A stretch of 64,000 bases of DNA from Bifidobacterium miconisargentati. Its GTDB lineage: Bacteria > Actinomycetota > Actinomycetes > Actinomycetales > Bifidobacteriaceae. Position 1 is the first letter of the stretch. Every line of letters starts with the position of its first letter. The notes under the pieces are model-generated. The model searched no databases, was not told where the DNA came from, and saw only the letters and a program-made list of their open reading frames with translations. The DNA lies in NCBI RefSeq assembly GCF_019331675.1, contig NZ_JAHBBJ010000013.1:36936-100935 (forward strand), in the 5' to 3' direction. The translations under genes and the position numbers were made by a program. Shown here in pieces: positions 27,324-36,800 of the stretch.

Positions 27324-27340
27324 ATACCCTATAGGGGTAT
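27324..27340. promoter_or_regulatory. CsoR operator
   Basis: ATACCCTATAGGGGTAT, a near-palindrome matching the known CsoR sites of Bacillus and actinobacteria (TACCC...GGGGTA). It lies 48 bp before the copA ATG, and TGGGTATA follows immediately as a further partial repeat. It should overlap the copA core promoter. Confidence 0.8.
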
Positions 27341-27387
27341 TGGGTATACACTGTTGCCCGATACAATGAAGAGAGGAAGGAGCGGGT

Positions 27388-30024
27388 ATGGAATTCGATA
27401 TCTTCCCGGTGGCTGCGGCCCTGTTGGCTGCGGCGGCCCTGACATGGCTGGTGTTGCGGTTCTTCTTCGCCCCGCAACGTGGCGAGGCCGGCACGGTCAG
27501 CAATGGCCGGCAGCATGCGACCATCACCGTCAAAGGCGGTTACTCCCCCGCGCAGGTGACCATGCGGGCCGGCATGCCCATCACCCTCACGTTCGACCGG
27601 AAGGAAACCGGCGAGTGCACCTCGCATGTGGTGTTCGCGGATCTGGGCATGGACGTCATGCTGCCGGGCAATGCCACGACCGACGTGGAATTGCCGGCAC
27701 TGCCGGCGGGCGAGTATCCGTTCGCCTGCGGCATGAACATGGTGCATGGGTTGCTGCGCGTGGAGGGGAAGGAGGACGAGCTTCGCTCGCGGTCCGGTGG
27801 CCCGGCCGAGGCCGAGCGCTTCTCTCCCCCAGTCTCGCTTCACTCGACAGTCCCCTCGTCAGAGGGAGCCAAGGATGCGGCGGCAGCGGAGCAACGCGAG
27901 GCCCAGGAACGCCGCAACGAAATCAGGTCGCTCACCAGACTGGTAATCATCGGCGCGGTACTGACCATCCCGGTGTTCGTCGTCACCATGCTGCATATGG
28001 CGAATCCCGCGCTCGTGCCGCACTGGATGGTGAACCCGTGGCTGCAGGCCATGCTCATCACCCCGGTGATGTTCTATTGCGGTCACCCCGTCCATTCAGT
28101 TGGGTTCCCGGCACTGGCCCATCGTTCCCCGGACATGAATTCGCTGGTTTCGCTGGGCACGTCGGCCGCCTACCTGTACAGTCTGGTGACCTGCATCGCC
28201 CCGTGGGTCTTCCCCGAGGGCTCTCGCGAACCGTATTTCGAATCGGTGGGCGTGGTCATCACGCTGGTTCTGGTCGGTCGTCTTCTGGAGACCAAGGCCC
28301 GCGAGGGCACCGGCAAGGCCGTGCAGTCCCTCATCAAGCTGCGTCCGACCTCCGCTCACCTGCTGAGCGTCGGCACCAACGGTTCCGCCGCCGACCTCGG
28401 GAACATCGAATGGCGAAATCCCGCCAATGCCACGGACACTCCCATCGACGCCGTCTCCACCGGCGATCTGTTGATCGTGCGCGCCGGCGAGCGCGTGCCC
28501 ACTGACGGCGTCATCGTGGCCGGCGAGGTCACGGTGGACGAGTCGATGATCACCGGCGAATCGAAGCCCGTGGTCAAGTCGTCCGGCAGCCCGCTGACCG
28601 GCGCGACCGTGCTGCTGAAGGGCGATTGCGTGATGCGCGCGACCCAAGTGGGCGCGGACACGGTGCTTTCGCAGATCGCCGCGATGGTGGCCCGCGCGCA
28701 GGCCACGAAGGCCCCGGTGCAGCAGCTGGCCGACCGTATCGCCCGGTATTTCGTGCCTGCGGTGATGATCATCGCCATCTGGACGTTTGCCGTATGGGTT
28801 TCGCTCGGCCCCGATCCGAAGCTCGCGCACGCGATGGTCACGGCGGTCAGCGTGCTCATCATCGCCTGTCCGTGCGCGTTGGGCCTCGCCACGCCGCTTT
28901 CGGTGACGGTGGCGCTGGGCCTGGGCGCCACGAACGGCGTGCTGGTCACGTCCGCCAAGGCGCTGGAGCAGGCGCGCCTGATCGGTACCGTGGTGTTCGA
29001 CAAGACCGGCACCATCACACGCGGCGTGGTGGACGAATCCGCGGATTGGAGCCGCCCGAGCTACGAACAGGACACGGTCAAAGACGGTTCCGTCGAGGCC
29101 GTCGCGGCGTTGCGCGCCCGAGGCATCCGCACGGTGATGTTGTCCGGCGACAAGGCGGACGTAGCCTCCCGCATCGCACGCGAGGTGGGCATCGACACGG
29201 TGATCTGCGAGGTCAAGCCGGACGGCAAGGCCTACTGGATCGAGAAACTGCAGCGCGAGCGCGACGAACACGGCGCACAGGGCGAGCGGTCCGGTGCCAG
29301 ACAGTCCGCGAATCTCATTGCGATGGTGGGCGACGGCATCAACGACGCGCCCGCACTGGCGCAGGCCGATCTCGGCATCGCCATCGGCACCGGCACGGAC
29401 GTAGCCATGCAGTCCGCGGACGTGACGCTGATGAGCGGCGACCTGCGGGGCGTGCTGAAGACCATTGACCTGTCGCAGGCCACGATGCGCAATATTCGCG
29501 AGAATCTGGGCTGGGCGTTCGGGTACAACGTCATCGGCATCCCGATCGCGGCAGGCGTGCTGTTCCCGTTCACCGGCTGGCTGCTGAGCCCCATGATCGC
29601 AGGTCTGGCGATGGCGTTGAGCTCGGTGTGCCTGGTGCTCAACGCGAACCGTCTGCACGGGGCCGATATCGGCGTCGGGCAGGCTTCCGGCGACAAGTCC
29701 GCCGCCACGGCAGCGGCCTCGGCATCCCACTCCCCCGCCGCTGAACCGACCGTCATCATCGACGATCGCACCTCATTGCACTTGTCCGCGCACACGGACA
29801 ACAACCATCCAACCACCAAGGAGAATCCCATGGATATGAACATGCACATGCATCACGCCGCACCGGCCGAGGGCGAGACCGCCACCGATCCGGTGTGCGG
29901 CATGACCGTGGCCGTGAACGCCGACGCCATCACGCGCGAACACGACGGCAAGACCTACTACTTCTGCGGCGCGCATTGCGCCAACAACTTCGCCAAGGCC
30001 CCGCAGATCTTCCTGAACGACTGA
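27388..30024 (+). CDS. copA: Cu(I)-type P1B ATPase with cupredoxin-like and YHS domains; nucleotide-binding domain missing
   Basis: Copper-exporting ATPase homologue, 878 aa. Residues ~6-28 are a membrane helix; ~41-128 are a cupredoxin-like domain (GYSPAQVTMRAGMPITLTF, Cys-His around ECTSHVVF, then FACGMNMVHG with Cys/Met/His). Residues ~146-162 are encoded by an inserted repeat. The membrane and actuator parts are normal: DESMITGESKPV, CPC at 494-496, DKTGT with Asp538. After the phosphorylation site only ~50 residues separate Asp538 from the SGDK Asp588, where CopA enzymes have ~145; the SEHP and G-x-G-x-x-G N-domain motifs are absent. GDGINDAP (Asp649) is present. The C-terminus holds a Met/His stretch (MDMNMHMHH) and a YHS domain (DPVCGMTV...YYFCGAHC). 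GGAAGGAG at 27370s serves the ATG. Confidence 0.9.
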   Translation: MEFDIFPVAAALLAAAALTWLVLRFFFAPQRGEAGTVSNGRQHATITVKGGYSPAQVTMRAGMPITLTFDRKETGECTSHVVFADLGMDVMLPGNATTDVELPALPAGEYPFACGMNMVHGLLRVEGKEDELRSRSGGPAEAERFSPPVSLHSTVPSSEGAKDAAAAEQREAQERRNEIRSLTRLVIIGAVLTIPVFVVTMLHMANPALVPHWMVNPWLQAMLITPVMFYCGHPVHSVGFPALAHRSPDMNSLVSLGTSAAYLYSLVTCIAPWVFPEGSREPYFESVGVVITLVLVGRLLETKAREGTGKAVQSLIKLRPTSAHLLSVGTNGSAADLGNIEWRNPANATDTPIDAVSTGDLLIVRAGERVPTDGVIVAGEVTVDESMITGESKPVVKSSGSPLTGATVLLKGDCVMRATQVGADTVLSQIAAMVARAQATKAPVQQLADRIARYFVPAVMIIAIWTFAVWVSLGPDPKLAHAMVTAVSVLIIACPCALGLATPLSVTVALGLGATNGVLVTSAKALEQARLIGTVVFDKTGTITRGVVDESADWSRPSYEQDTVKDGSVEAVAALRARGIRTVMLSGDKADVASRIAREVGIDTVICEVKPDGKAYWIEKLQRERDEHGAQGERSGARQSANLIAMVGDGINDAPALAQADLGIAIGTGTDVAMQSADVTLMSGDLRGVLKTIDLSQATMRNIRENLGWAFGYNVIGIPIAAGVLFPFTGWLLSPMIAGLAMALSSVCLVLNANRLHGADIGVGQASGDKSAATAAASASHSPAAEPTVIIDDRTSLHLSAHTDNNHPTTKENPMDMNMHMHHAAPAEGETATDPVCGMTVAVNADAITREHDGKTYYFCGAHCANNFAKAPQIFLND
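27823..27870 (+). repeat. Hairpin-core repeat embedded in the copA reading frame
   Basis: The segment matches the solo core repeats: CTCCCCCAGTCTCGCTTCAC, CGACAG, TCCCCTC and AGAGGGAGCC. It encodes SPPVSLHSTVPSSEG in the linker between the cupredoxin domain and the first main membrane helices, without breaking the frame. Confidence 0.7.
29818..30024 (+). other. Possible internal start producing a free YHS-domain protein
   Basis: AAGGAG at 29818-29823 lies six bases before an in-frame ATG at 29830 (residue 815 of copA). Translation from it would give a 64-aa protein, MDMNMHMHHAAPAEG followed by the YHS domain with its CGM and CGAHC cysteines. Stand-alone YHS proteins of this size are known beside copper ATPases. 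The alternative is that the domain is only the tail of CopA. Confidence 0.5.
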
Positions 30025-30160
30025 ACGGCCGGGCGTATGGACGACTGGCAAAGCGCGGCAAGACGCTATTGACGGGAAATCCCGCGAAGCCACACTTCAG
30101 CCAGCTTTCACCAATGAGGAAGCCACAGCAAGGCCACGAGTAAGGCCAGGCACGATATAC

Positions 30161-30200
30161 GAAGACGGCCCCTGCATGCAATCGCAGGGGCCGTCTTCGC
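30161..30200. terminator. Hairpin terminator between copA and the aquaglyceroporin
   Basis: CGAAGACGGCCCCTGC and its exact complement form a 16-bp stem with an 8-base loop. It lies between two convergent genes. Confidence 0.8.
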
Positions 30201-30251
30201 ATATCCGGGGCACCGCCTATCAGGCAGGTACCGGCGTGATCGCCACTGATA

Positions 30252-30983
30252 TCAGGCGAAGAAGATCACGAACATCCAGCAACCGATGATCGCGCCCACA
30301 ATCGGGGCCACGACCGGGATCCAGGCCTCGCCCCAGCGGGAGGAGCCCTTGTGCGGAATCGGCAGGATGGCGTGCAGGAGGCGCGGCATGAGGTCGCGGG
30401 CCGGGTTCAGGCCAGGGCCGGTCGGGCCGCCCATGGAGGTCACGAGACCCCACACGATGAAGCCGACCACGATGGAGGCGGCGGCGTAATCCTGCTTGCC
30501 CCAATCCAGGGAGAGGCAGCACAGCGCGCCGAACACGAGCACGAGGGTGCCGAACATCTCGTTGAGGAAGTAGTTGATCTTGTCGTTGTGGGCGTCGGTG
30601 GTGCAGAAGGTGCCGAGAATGGCGTTGGCGTCCTCGGTCTCCTTGTAGTGCGGCCAGTAGGTCAGATAGACGATGAACTGGCCCAGGGCGGCGCCGAGCA
30701 GCTGCGCGATGATGTACGGCAGCACCTCGTTCCACGGGAACAGGCCGTTGATGGCCTGGGCGAGGGTCATGGCCGGGTTGATGTGGGCGCCGGAGACGCT
30801 ACCGAACATGAGGACCGGGAACATCACGCCGAAGCCGTAGCCCATGGCGATGTTCAGCCAGCCGGCGTGGTGGCCCTTGGTGTTCTTGAGTTCGACGTTG
30901 GCCACGGAGCCGTTGCCGAAGATCATCAGGATGGCGGTGCCGAAGAACTCGGCGGCCAGCTTGGTAAAGAGGGAGTATTCCAC
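30252..30983 (-). CDS. glpF: Aquaglyceroporin / glycerol facilitator (MIP family)
   Basis: Six-helix channel for water, glycerol and small solutes. Both half-helix NPA motifs are present: SGAHINPAMTLAQ and GLNPARDLMPRLL; the Asp after NPAR is typical of the glycerol-conducting subgroup. The N-terminus starts EYSLFTKLAAEFFGTAILM. The GTG start at 30983 is preceded by GGAAGAAAAGAAG. Length 243 aa is normal. The gene stands alone; no glycerol kinase is next to it, so water or glycerol as the main substrate is not settled. Confidence 0.9.
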   Translation of the reverse strand: MEYSLFTKLAAEFFGTAILMIFGNGSVANVELKNTKGHHAGWLNIAMGYGFGVMFPVLMFGSVSGAHINPAMTLAQAINGLFPWNEVLPYIIAQLLGAALGQFIVYLTYWPHYKETEDANAILGTFCTTDAHNDKINYFLNEMFGTLVLVFGALCCLSLDWGKQDYAAASIVVGFIVWGLVTSMGGPTGPGLNPARDLMPRLLHAILPIPHKGSSRWGEAWIPVVAPIVGAIIGCWMFVIFFA

Positions 30984-31158
30984 TGCTTCTTCTTTTCTTC
31001 CTAATTACTGGGTGATGTGACTGCTTTCGACAAGCAGGAGTCAAGCAAACTAGGCAAGTGTACGCCGAGGGCTGAACGTGGACGATGGTCCACGCCGGCC
31101 GACGCGGAGCTGATTGGCGACTGGCCGGAACCGTCTGAGTCCTGTCCGGAAAAACAAA

Positions 31159-31184
31159 AAACCGGAATCTTTCGATTCCGGTTT
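31159..31184 (-). terminator. Terminator of the tRNA-Lys gene
   Basis: On the minus strand AAACCGGAATC pairs with GATTCCGGTTT around GAAA, followed by TTTGTTTTT. It starts six bases after the tRNA. Confidence 0.85.
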
Positions 31185-31189
31185 ATCTG

Positions 31190-31263
31190 TGCCCCCGCAG
31201 GGATTCGAACCCTGGACACGCTGATTAAGAGTCAGCTGCTCTAACCAACTGAGCTACAGGGGC
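31190..31263 (-). tRNA. tRNA-Lys (anticodon CUU)
   Basis: The minus strand begins GCCCCTGTAGCTCAGTTGGT with standard D arm, anticodon stem GCTGA/TCAGC and loop CTCTTAA giving anticodon CUU, T arm with GGTTCGAATCC, and acceptor end CGGGGGC plus discriminator A. All seven acceptor pairs form (one G-U). CCA is not encoded. Confidence 0.95.
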
Positions 31264-31563
31264 GTTGGTTAGTTGTTGAAGTGTTCCTTGCAACGAGTGA
31301 TAAATATACTCGGATTCAGAACGGATGCAAGTCTCGGCGTGTCGCCCGGAATTCCAACGTTTTTAAAAACGTGATTTTCAGGTTGGACGGCCTTCGAAAA
31401 GCACCTTTCAGACCATCAAAATCAGGCCTTCACAAAATAAACACATATTTATGGCAGGTAAATATCGAGCGACATCACACAGGGGCGTGGTCCGAACTCG
31501 GAATCCACGGATACAACCTCTACGGAGTTTCCTGAATGCACGTCCTCGAGCAATACAGAAAGA
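31264..31563. other. AT-richer intergenic stretch without a convincing gene
   Basis: Contains the tRNA-Lys promoter side and a perfect 16-bp palindrome ACGTTTTTAAAAACGT at 31357-31372. A short + strand frame (31281-31535) has no ribosome binding site and no recognisable sequence, so I do not call it. Base composition is lower in GC than its neighbours. Confidence 0.4.
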
Positions 31564-31685
31564 CTCTATTAAACCAAGATTGACATGAATCTCTGTCGGA
31601 CTACCCCTCAGTCGGCTTCGCCGACAGCTCCCCTGACAAGGGGAGCCGAGAATAAATGGCCCACGTCAATCTTGGCCTAGCAGAG
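31564..31685. mobile_element. MITE-like element, copy 4
   Basis: Starts CTCTATTAAACCAAGATTGA and ends in the inverse complement CAATCTTGGCCTAGCAGAG. The core reads CCCCTCAGTCGGCTTCGCCG then CAGCTCCCCTGACAAGGGGA, the opposite orientation to copies at 11823 and 47819. Confidence 0.75.
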
Positions 31686-31691
31686 CATACA

Positions 31692-31734
31692 GAAAGCCCC
31701 GTGTCGCACGCGAACATGCGAACACGGGGCTTTC
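31692..31734. terminator. Terminator of the rpsF-ssb-rpsR-rplI operon
   Basis: GAAAGCCCCGTGT and ACACGGGGCTTTC form a 13-bp stem with a small inner hairpin. It lies about 57 bp past the rplI stop codon on the minus strand. Confidence 0.75.
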
Positions 31735-31790
31735 CGATGCTTAAGCTCAGACCTTCAGTCTGAAAGATTCCAGCGTGAAGCCGGAATGGT

Positions 31791-32237
31791 TCACTCGGCC
31801 ACGACCTTCACGAAGAAGGAAGCGGTGATCTCCGGGTGGAGGGCCACCTTGGCGGGGAAATCGCCGGTGGTCTTGATGGTCTCGACCTCGATGGCCTTCG
31901 GGTTCACCGGAGCCTTGTCGGCCAGAGCGATGGCGATGGCCTCGTTGGAGATACCACCGAACAGCTTGCCGGACTCGGACACCTTGGCGGCGATCTCGAC
32001 GGTCGTGCCCTCGATGGCGGCCTTGGCGGCGACGGCATCCTCGCGGGTGGCGACGGCCTTGGCCAGACGGGCGCGCTTCATGGCGACGATCTGGGCCTCG
32101 GCACCCTTGTTCCACGCGAAGGCGAGGCCCTGCGGGATCAGGAAGTTGCGAGCGTAGCCGGCCTTGACGGTGACGACGTCACCGGAGTGGCCCAGGTTGG
32201 ACACGGTCTTGGTGAGAATAACCTTGGATTCAGCCAT
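31791..32237 (-). CDS. rplI: 50S ribosomal protein L9
   Basis: Large-subunit protein with an N-terminal rRNA-binding domain and a long connecting helix. The family start is clear: [35 protein letters not shown]. The C-terminal domain includes [13 protein letters not shown]. Length 148 aa is normal. It is the last gene of rpsF-ssb-rpsR-rplI and starts 19 bp after rpsR. Confidence 0.97.
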   Translation of the reverse strand: MAESKVILTKTVSNLGHSGDVVTVKAGYARNFLIPQGLAFAWNKGAEAQIVAMKRARLAKAVATREDAVAAKAAIEGTTVEIAAKVSESGKLFGGISNEAIAIALADKAPVNPKAIEVETIKTTGDFPAKVALHPEITASFFVKVVAE

Positions 32238-32256
32238 TGTTCAAAGCCTCCCTAAC

Positions 32257-32505
32257 TCAGCGACCCGAAGTGGCGTACGGCAGCAGAGCCATCTCGCGGG
32301 CGTTCTTGATGGCCTTGGAGATCTCGCGCTGCTCCTGCACGGTCACGCCGGTGATACGACGGGAACGGATCTTGCCGCGATCGGAGATGAACTTGCGCAG
32401 CAGCGCAACGTCCTTGTAATCGATCTCGGTGATCTTGGCAGCCTTCAGCGGGTTCGGCTTCTTCTTGAACGGCTTGACCGGCGGTTGCGGCCTCTTACGT
32501 GACAT
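32257..32505 (-). CDS. rpsR: 30S ribosomal protein S18
   Basis: Small-subunit protein that pairs with S6 on the platform. Characteristic sequence: [20 protein letters not shown], then [20 protein letters not shown] and [10 protein letters not shown]. No zinc-binding cysteines remain, so this is the zinc-independent paralogue form. Length 82 aa. It follows ssb in the canonical operon. Confidence 0.97.
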   Translation of the reverse strand: MSRKRPQPPVKPFKKKPNPLKAAKITEIDYKDVALLRKFISDRGKIRSRRITGVTVQEQREISKAIKNAREMALLPYATSGR

Positions 32506-32559
32506 GATGTTCTCCTTAAAAATTCGATTTGCTAATGCTGATCAGCTTGCGATGCAGGC

Positions 32560-33204
32560 TTAGAACTCCGGGTCGGAATCGTCGCCGCCACCGAAATCGG
32601 AGGAAGCGCCGAAGGTCGAGAAGCTGCCGGAATCGGAGGAGCCGGAGCTCCACGGATCGGCCGCCGGAGCGGACGGGGCGGACGGCGCCGCGGGCTGCTG
32701 GGAGTAACCGGCGCCACCCTGGTAGCCACCGTTGTAACCTCCCTGGCCACCGGAGTAGCCGCCCTGGTTGCCGTAGCCGTTGTTCGGCTGGCCACCCTGG
32801 TAGCCACCGTTGTTGCGACCCTGGAAGCCGCCCTGACCGGACGACGTGCGGGTCACCTGGGCGGTGGCGTACCGCAGGGAGGGCCCGATCTCGTCGAGCT
32901 GCATCTCCACCACGGTCCTCTGGGTACCGTCCTGTGCCTGGTAGGAACGCTGCTGCAGGCGGCCCTGGGCGATCACGCGCATGCCCTTCTTCAGGGACTG
33001 GGCGCAGTGGTCGGCCAGATCGCGCCATGCCGAACACCTCATGAACAGCGCCTGGCCATCCTCGAACTGGTTGGTCTGGCGGTTGTAGGTTCGCGGGGTG
33101 GAAGCAATCGTGAAGCTCGCCACGGTGGCCCCGCTGCCAATGGTGCGCAGCTCGGGATCCGAGGTGAGGTTACCCACGATGGTGATGACGGTTTCGCCTG
33201 CCAT
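32560..33204 (-). CDS. ssb: Single-stranded DNA-binding protein
   Basis: Coats single-stranded DNA and recruits repair and replication proteins. The OB fold covers residues ~1-110 ([34 protein letters not shown]). The linker is long and built from repeated Gly/Gln/Tyr/Asn ([15 protein letters not shown]). The C-terminal tip DDSDPEF is the acidic interaction peptide, with E where DDDPPF-type tips have P. Length 214 aa. It lies between rpsF and rpsR. Confidence 0.96.
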   Translation of the reverse strand: MAGETVITIVGNLTSDPELRTIGSGATVASFTIASTPRTYNRQTNQFEDGQALFMRCSAWRDLADHCAQSLKKGMRVIAQGRLQQRSYQAQDGTQRTVVEMQLDEIGPSLRYATAQVTRTSSGQGGFQGRNNGGYQGGQPNNGYGNQGGYSGGQGGYNGGYQGGAGYSQQPAAPSAPSAPAADPWSSGSSDSGSFSTFGASSDFGGGDDSDPEF

Positions 33205-33258
33205 AACGGTCCTTACTTATCTGTTCGCCAGCTGATCGGCTGACTGAAACGCTGTAAC

Positions 33259-33552
33259 TCAGGCGTCCTTACGAAGGATCTTCGTACGGATCACGGATTC
33301 GTTGAGGTTGAGCACACGATCGAGCTCATCGCTGACAGCGGGCTCGGCGGTGTACTTCACGACGACGTAGTTGCCTTCGGTCTTACCGGCAATCTCATAG
33401 GCGAGCTTGCGACGGCCCCAGTAATCGGGCTCATCGAAAGAACCGCCTTCCTTGGTGACGAGCTCCAGATACTGCTCGGTCAGCTTCTTCAGACCGCGCT
33501 CATCCAGCTCAGGATCGGCGATGAACATCAGTTCGTACTTGTGCGCAGACAT
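33259..33552 (-). CDS. rpsF: 30S ribosomal protein S6
   Basis: Small-subunit platform protein, partner of S18. The start at 33552 gives MSAHKYELMFIADPELDERG, preceded by AGGAGGTGGG. The middle GSFDEPDYWGRRKLAYEI and end LNLNESVIRTKILRKDA are family features. Length 97 aa is normal. The 33972 start of the longer frame adds a Ser/Arg-rich segment with no family counterpart. First gene of rpsF-ssb-rpsR-rplI. Confidence 0.96.
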   Translation of the reverse strand: MSAHKYELMFIADPELDERGLKKLTEQYLELVTKEGGSFDEPDYWGRRKLAYEIAGKTEGNYVVVKYTAEPAVSDELDRVLNLNESVIRTKILRKDA

Positions 33553-33816
33553 CACCCACCTCCTTCGGACTAATCGGCCACGGACGTTCCGTGGCAGGAG
33601 TGTGTATACGCTTGCCCGGACCCCACGCATCGTACGCGAAGCCCTTTTGGGCAACTTGCCCATACTATGAACAGGCCGAGACAGCGGACGACGCCCTCCG
33701 CGATCCGCCGGCAGCGACGCCGGAATGTTCGAAAAAGCGCGGAATCGCGCTGTTTTGTGCAATCGCACGGGGGTACGATGAGCGGTGAAGAGTCCATCAG
33801 AAGAAGGGAAGTTCTC

Positions 33817-36800
33817 ATGTTCTGTCCGAATTGCGGCGCTCCCGTGCGCGAAGGTGCGCAGTTCTGCGCCTCGTGCGGCACGCGAGTGGCCCAGCCCGCG
33901 GCGCCGGCAGCCCCGGCACCGGCGCCGGTCCAGTCCGATGCCGTGAGCGACGCGACCGTACTGTCCACGCACGCCCCGGCAGTCCCGACAGCCGCCCAGC
34001 CCGTCCAGCCCGCTCCGACGCCCGCGGCCCAGCCGACCGGCGCGTTCCCGGCCGTGCCCGCACCTACCGTGCCGGCTCCCAACGCGCAGTCGACCACCGC
34101 GATTCCGGTCCCGCAGGTTCCGGCCCCGCAGACCACGGCCGCACCGCAGCCCCAGCCGACCGGTACGTTCCCGGCGGTCCCCGCTCCTGCTCCCGCTCCT
34201 GCTCCCGCACCGGCTCCCCAGCCCGCGGCCCAGGCGGCACCGACCACGCCGACCGGCCCGATTCCGACCCCGGCCGCCGCACCCGCACCGCAGCCCGGCG
34301 CCCCGACCTCGCAGGCCGCCGCCCAGCCCGGCGCAGCCCCCGCACCCGTGCAGGTCAAGCCCGCCTCCGCCAACCCGATGGTCAAGGAACTCACCAGCGT
34401 GGGCAACATGCAGGCCATCGGCGCCTCCGCGGGCATCGGCGTCATCGCGGCGATCGTGCTGTCCGTGTTCCCGGCCATCGCGCTCAATTCACTCGGCTCC
34501 GGCAGCATCTTCGGCAGCAACGGACTGATGTCCGGCGTGACCGACATGCTGCAGATCACCCACGGCGTCAACTTCTTCCACTACCTCATCCTGAGCCTGG
34601 CGATCGGCGTGGGCGGCGGCTCCACCATCAACCTGAACACCTCCGCGCTGTCCAACTACGCCAGCCAGTCCGGAATCGATATCTCCGGCATCACCTCCAA
34701 CCTCAACGTAGCCAACCTGATCTCCTACCCGCTCGGCCTCACCGGCGTGGCGCTGGTGATCGGCGCGGCCTACGGCGCCTACATGGTGGCCCGGCTCAAG
34801 GGCATCCGCTTCAAGTTCGCGGGTCTTGTCTCCGGCGTCATCTCCGGCGTGCTGTCCGCGCTGGTCGTCACCCTGCTGTCCGCCATCGGACAGGCGCCGA
34901 TCGTGGAGAGCAACGTCATCGTGGCCCATCTGTCCGGCGCCACCTGGCGTACGTTCCTGGTGACCTTCCTGCTTGGCACCGTCGGTGCGGTGGCCGGCTA
35001 CGCGCTGGCGCAGTACGCCTCCGATTCCAAGACCGTGTTCCAGGCCTTCTGGCAGTGGCTCCACCGCAGCCGCGGCTTCGTGCGTTCCACCGCCGAGGTC
35101 CTGACGCTGCAGCTCGCCCTGTTCCTGGTGGCCGCCATCGTCGCGCTGTTCGTCATCACCTTCAAGGCCGGCCAAGGCATGATTCTGATGACGTTCCCCA
35201 TCACCATGCTGTTCATCGGTGAGATGTTCTTCACCTTCGCCACGTTCGGCACCATGTCCATCACCGAGGGAACCAACCAGCTGCCGAGCAACGCCAGCCT
35301 GTTCAGCCCCGATCTGGGCATGCCGGTCTGGCCGATCTGGCTGCTGTTCGTGCTCTTCTTCCTGGTCACGGCCCTGACCGCCCTGCGCGCCTCCGCCCGC
35401 AACATGTACGACCCGGCCTACATGGGCTGGCAGCATACCTGGAAGATGCCGGTGGCCGTGATGGTGTTCTGGCTGCTCGTCAACGCGATCTTCGGCACGA
35501 TCGGATTCGACCTGTCGGCCATCACGAACCTGCACATGATCATCGCGCCCGCCATGTGGAACTTCATCATCATGGGCATCTGGGCCGTGCTGGTGGAGGT
35601 CGCCGCCATGACCTTCGGCCCGACCATCGTGGTCTCCGTGCCCGCACTGTGGCCGGCCCTCGTGGGCGGCACCGTGCGCGCCACCCCGCAGCCGGTGGTC
35701 GATTACATCTACGCCTCCGGCGCGATGTTCGGCAAGTGGCCCACCTGGGGCGCGCCGAGCGAGGGAGTGTCCGTCCGCCCTTTTGACGGTGGTTCCAATC
35801 CGCCCGCGACGCCGGGAGGCCCGGTAGGCGGTCCGACGCCGCCCGCGCCGACCGCTCCGGGCTCGCCGAGCTCCCCTGCCGCGGCTCCGGCGCCCGCCCC
35901 CGGTGTGGCTCCGTTCGCCGCCGCACCCACCGCAGCCCCGACCGCGATTCCGGCCGTACCGACCGCGGCGCCCACCGCCGCTCCCGGTACCCCCGGTGCC
36001 GCGCCGGTCGCCGCAACCACCACGATGACGGCCCAGCAGAAGCGCATCTTCATCATCACCGGAGCCGTGGTGGGCTTCCTGGTGGTGTTCGGCATCGCGT
36101 ACGGCGCCCTGTCCTCCTCCGTGTTCAGCGCAAAGAGCGTGGCGAACAGCTACATCTCCGCCATCGAATCCGGCGACTACGACAAGGCCAACGACATCGC
36201 CAAGCCAGCGGTGGACCAGTCCAAAGCCGCGCTGCTGACCAGCAAGGCCTCCGCAGGCGAGAACACCACGATCACCAACGCGCGCATCTCCGAGACCACC
36301 ACCAACGCGGACGGTACTGTGACCGCCAAGCTCTCCTACACGCTGGGAGGCAAGGAGGTCACTTCCGATTCCATCAAGATGGTGTCCAACGGCAGCAAGT
36401 TCCTGATCTTCAAGAACTGGACCGTGGCCGAACCGCTGGTCAAGAGCATCAAGGTCTCCCTGCCGAGCTCGATCGACAGCGTGGTGATCAACGGCGTGAC
36501 GGTCACGTCCAAAAACTCGACCACCAGCTCGGACGACTACTCCTACTACGGTTCCCTCGAGTTCCCCGTATACCCCGGCACCTATAAGGCCACCGCGCCG
36601 AAGTCGGAGTACTACAGCAGCAACACCGTCTCCGTGAGCACCAACAGCGATTCCAGCGATTCGCTGAAGCTGGAGTCCACCGACAAGCTCAAGTCCGCTC
36701 TGAACGACGCGCTGAAGTCCGCCATCGACGAATGCGCCGCGTCCACCGAGGCCGAGCCGGAGGGCTGCCCGTTCGGTTACTCCTCCTATTACGGCACGAG

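Noticed and set aside
31281..31535. 84-aa open frame between tRNA-Lys and the MITE
   Set aside because: No ribosome binding site, no recognisable family, and an unremarkable residue mix in an AT-richer stretch; better left as intergenic.
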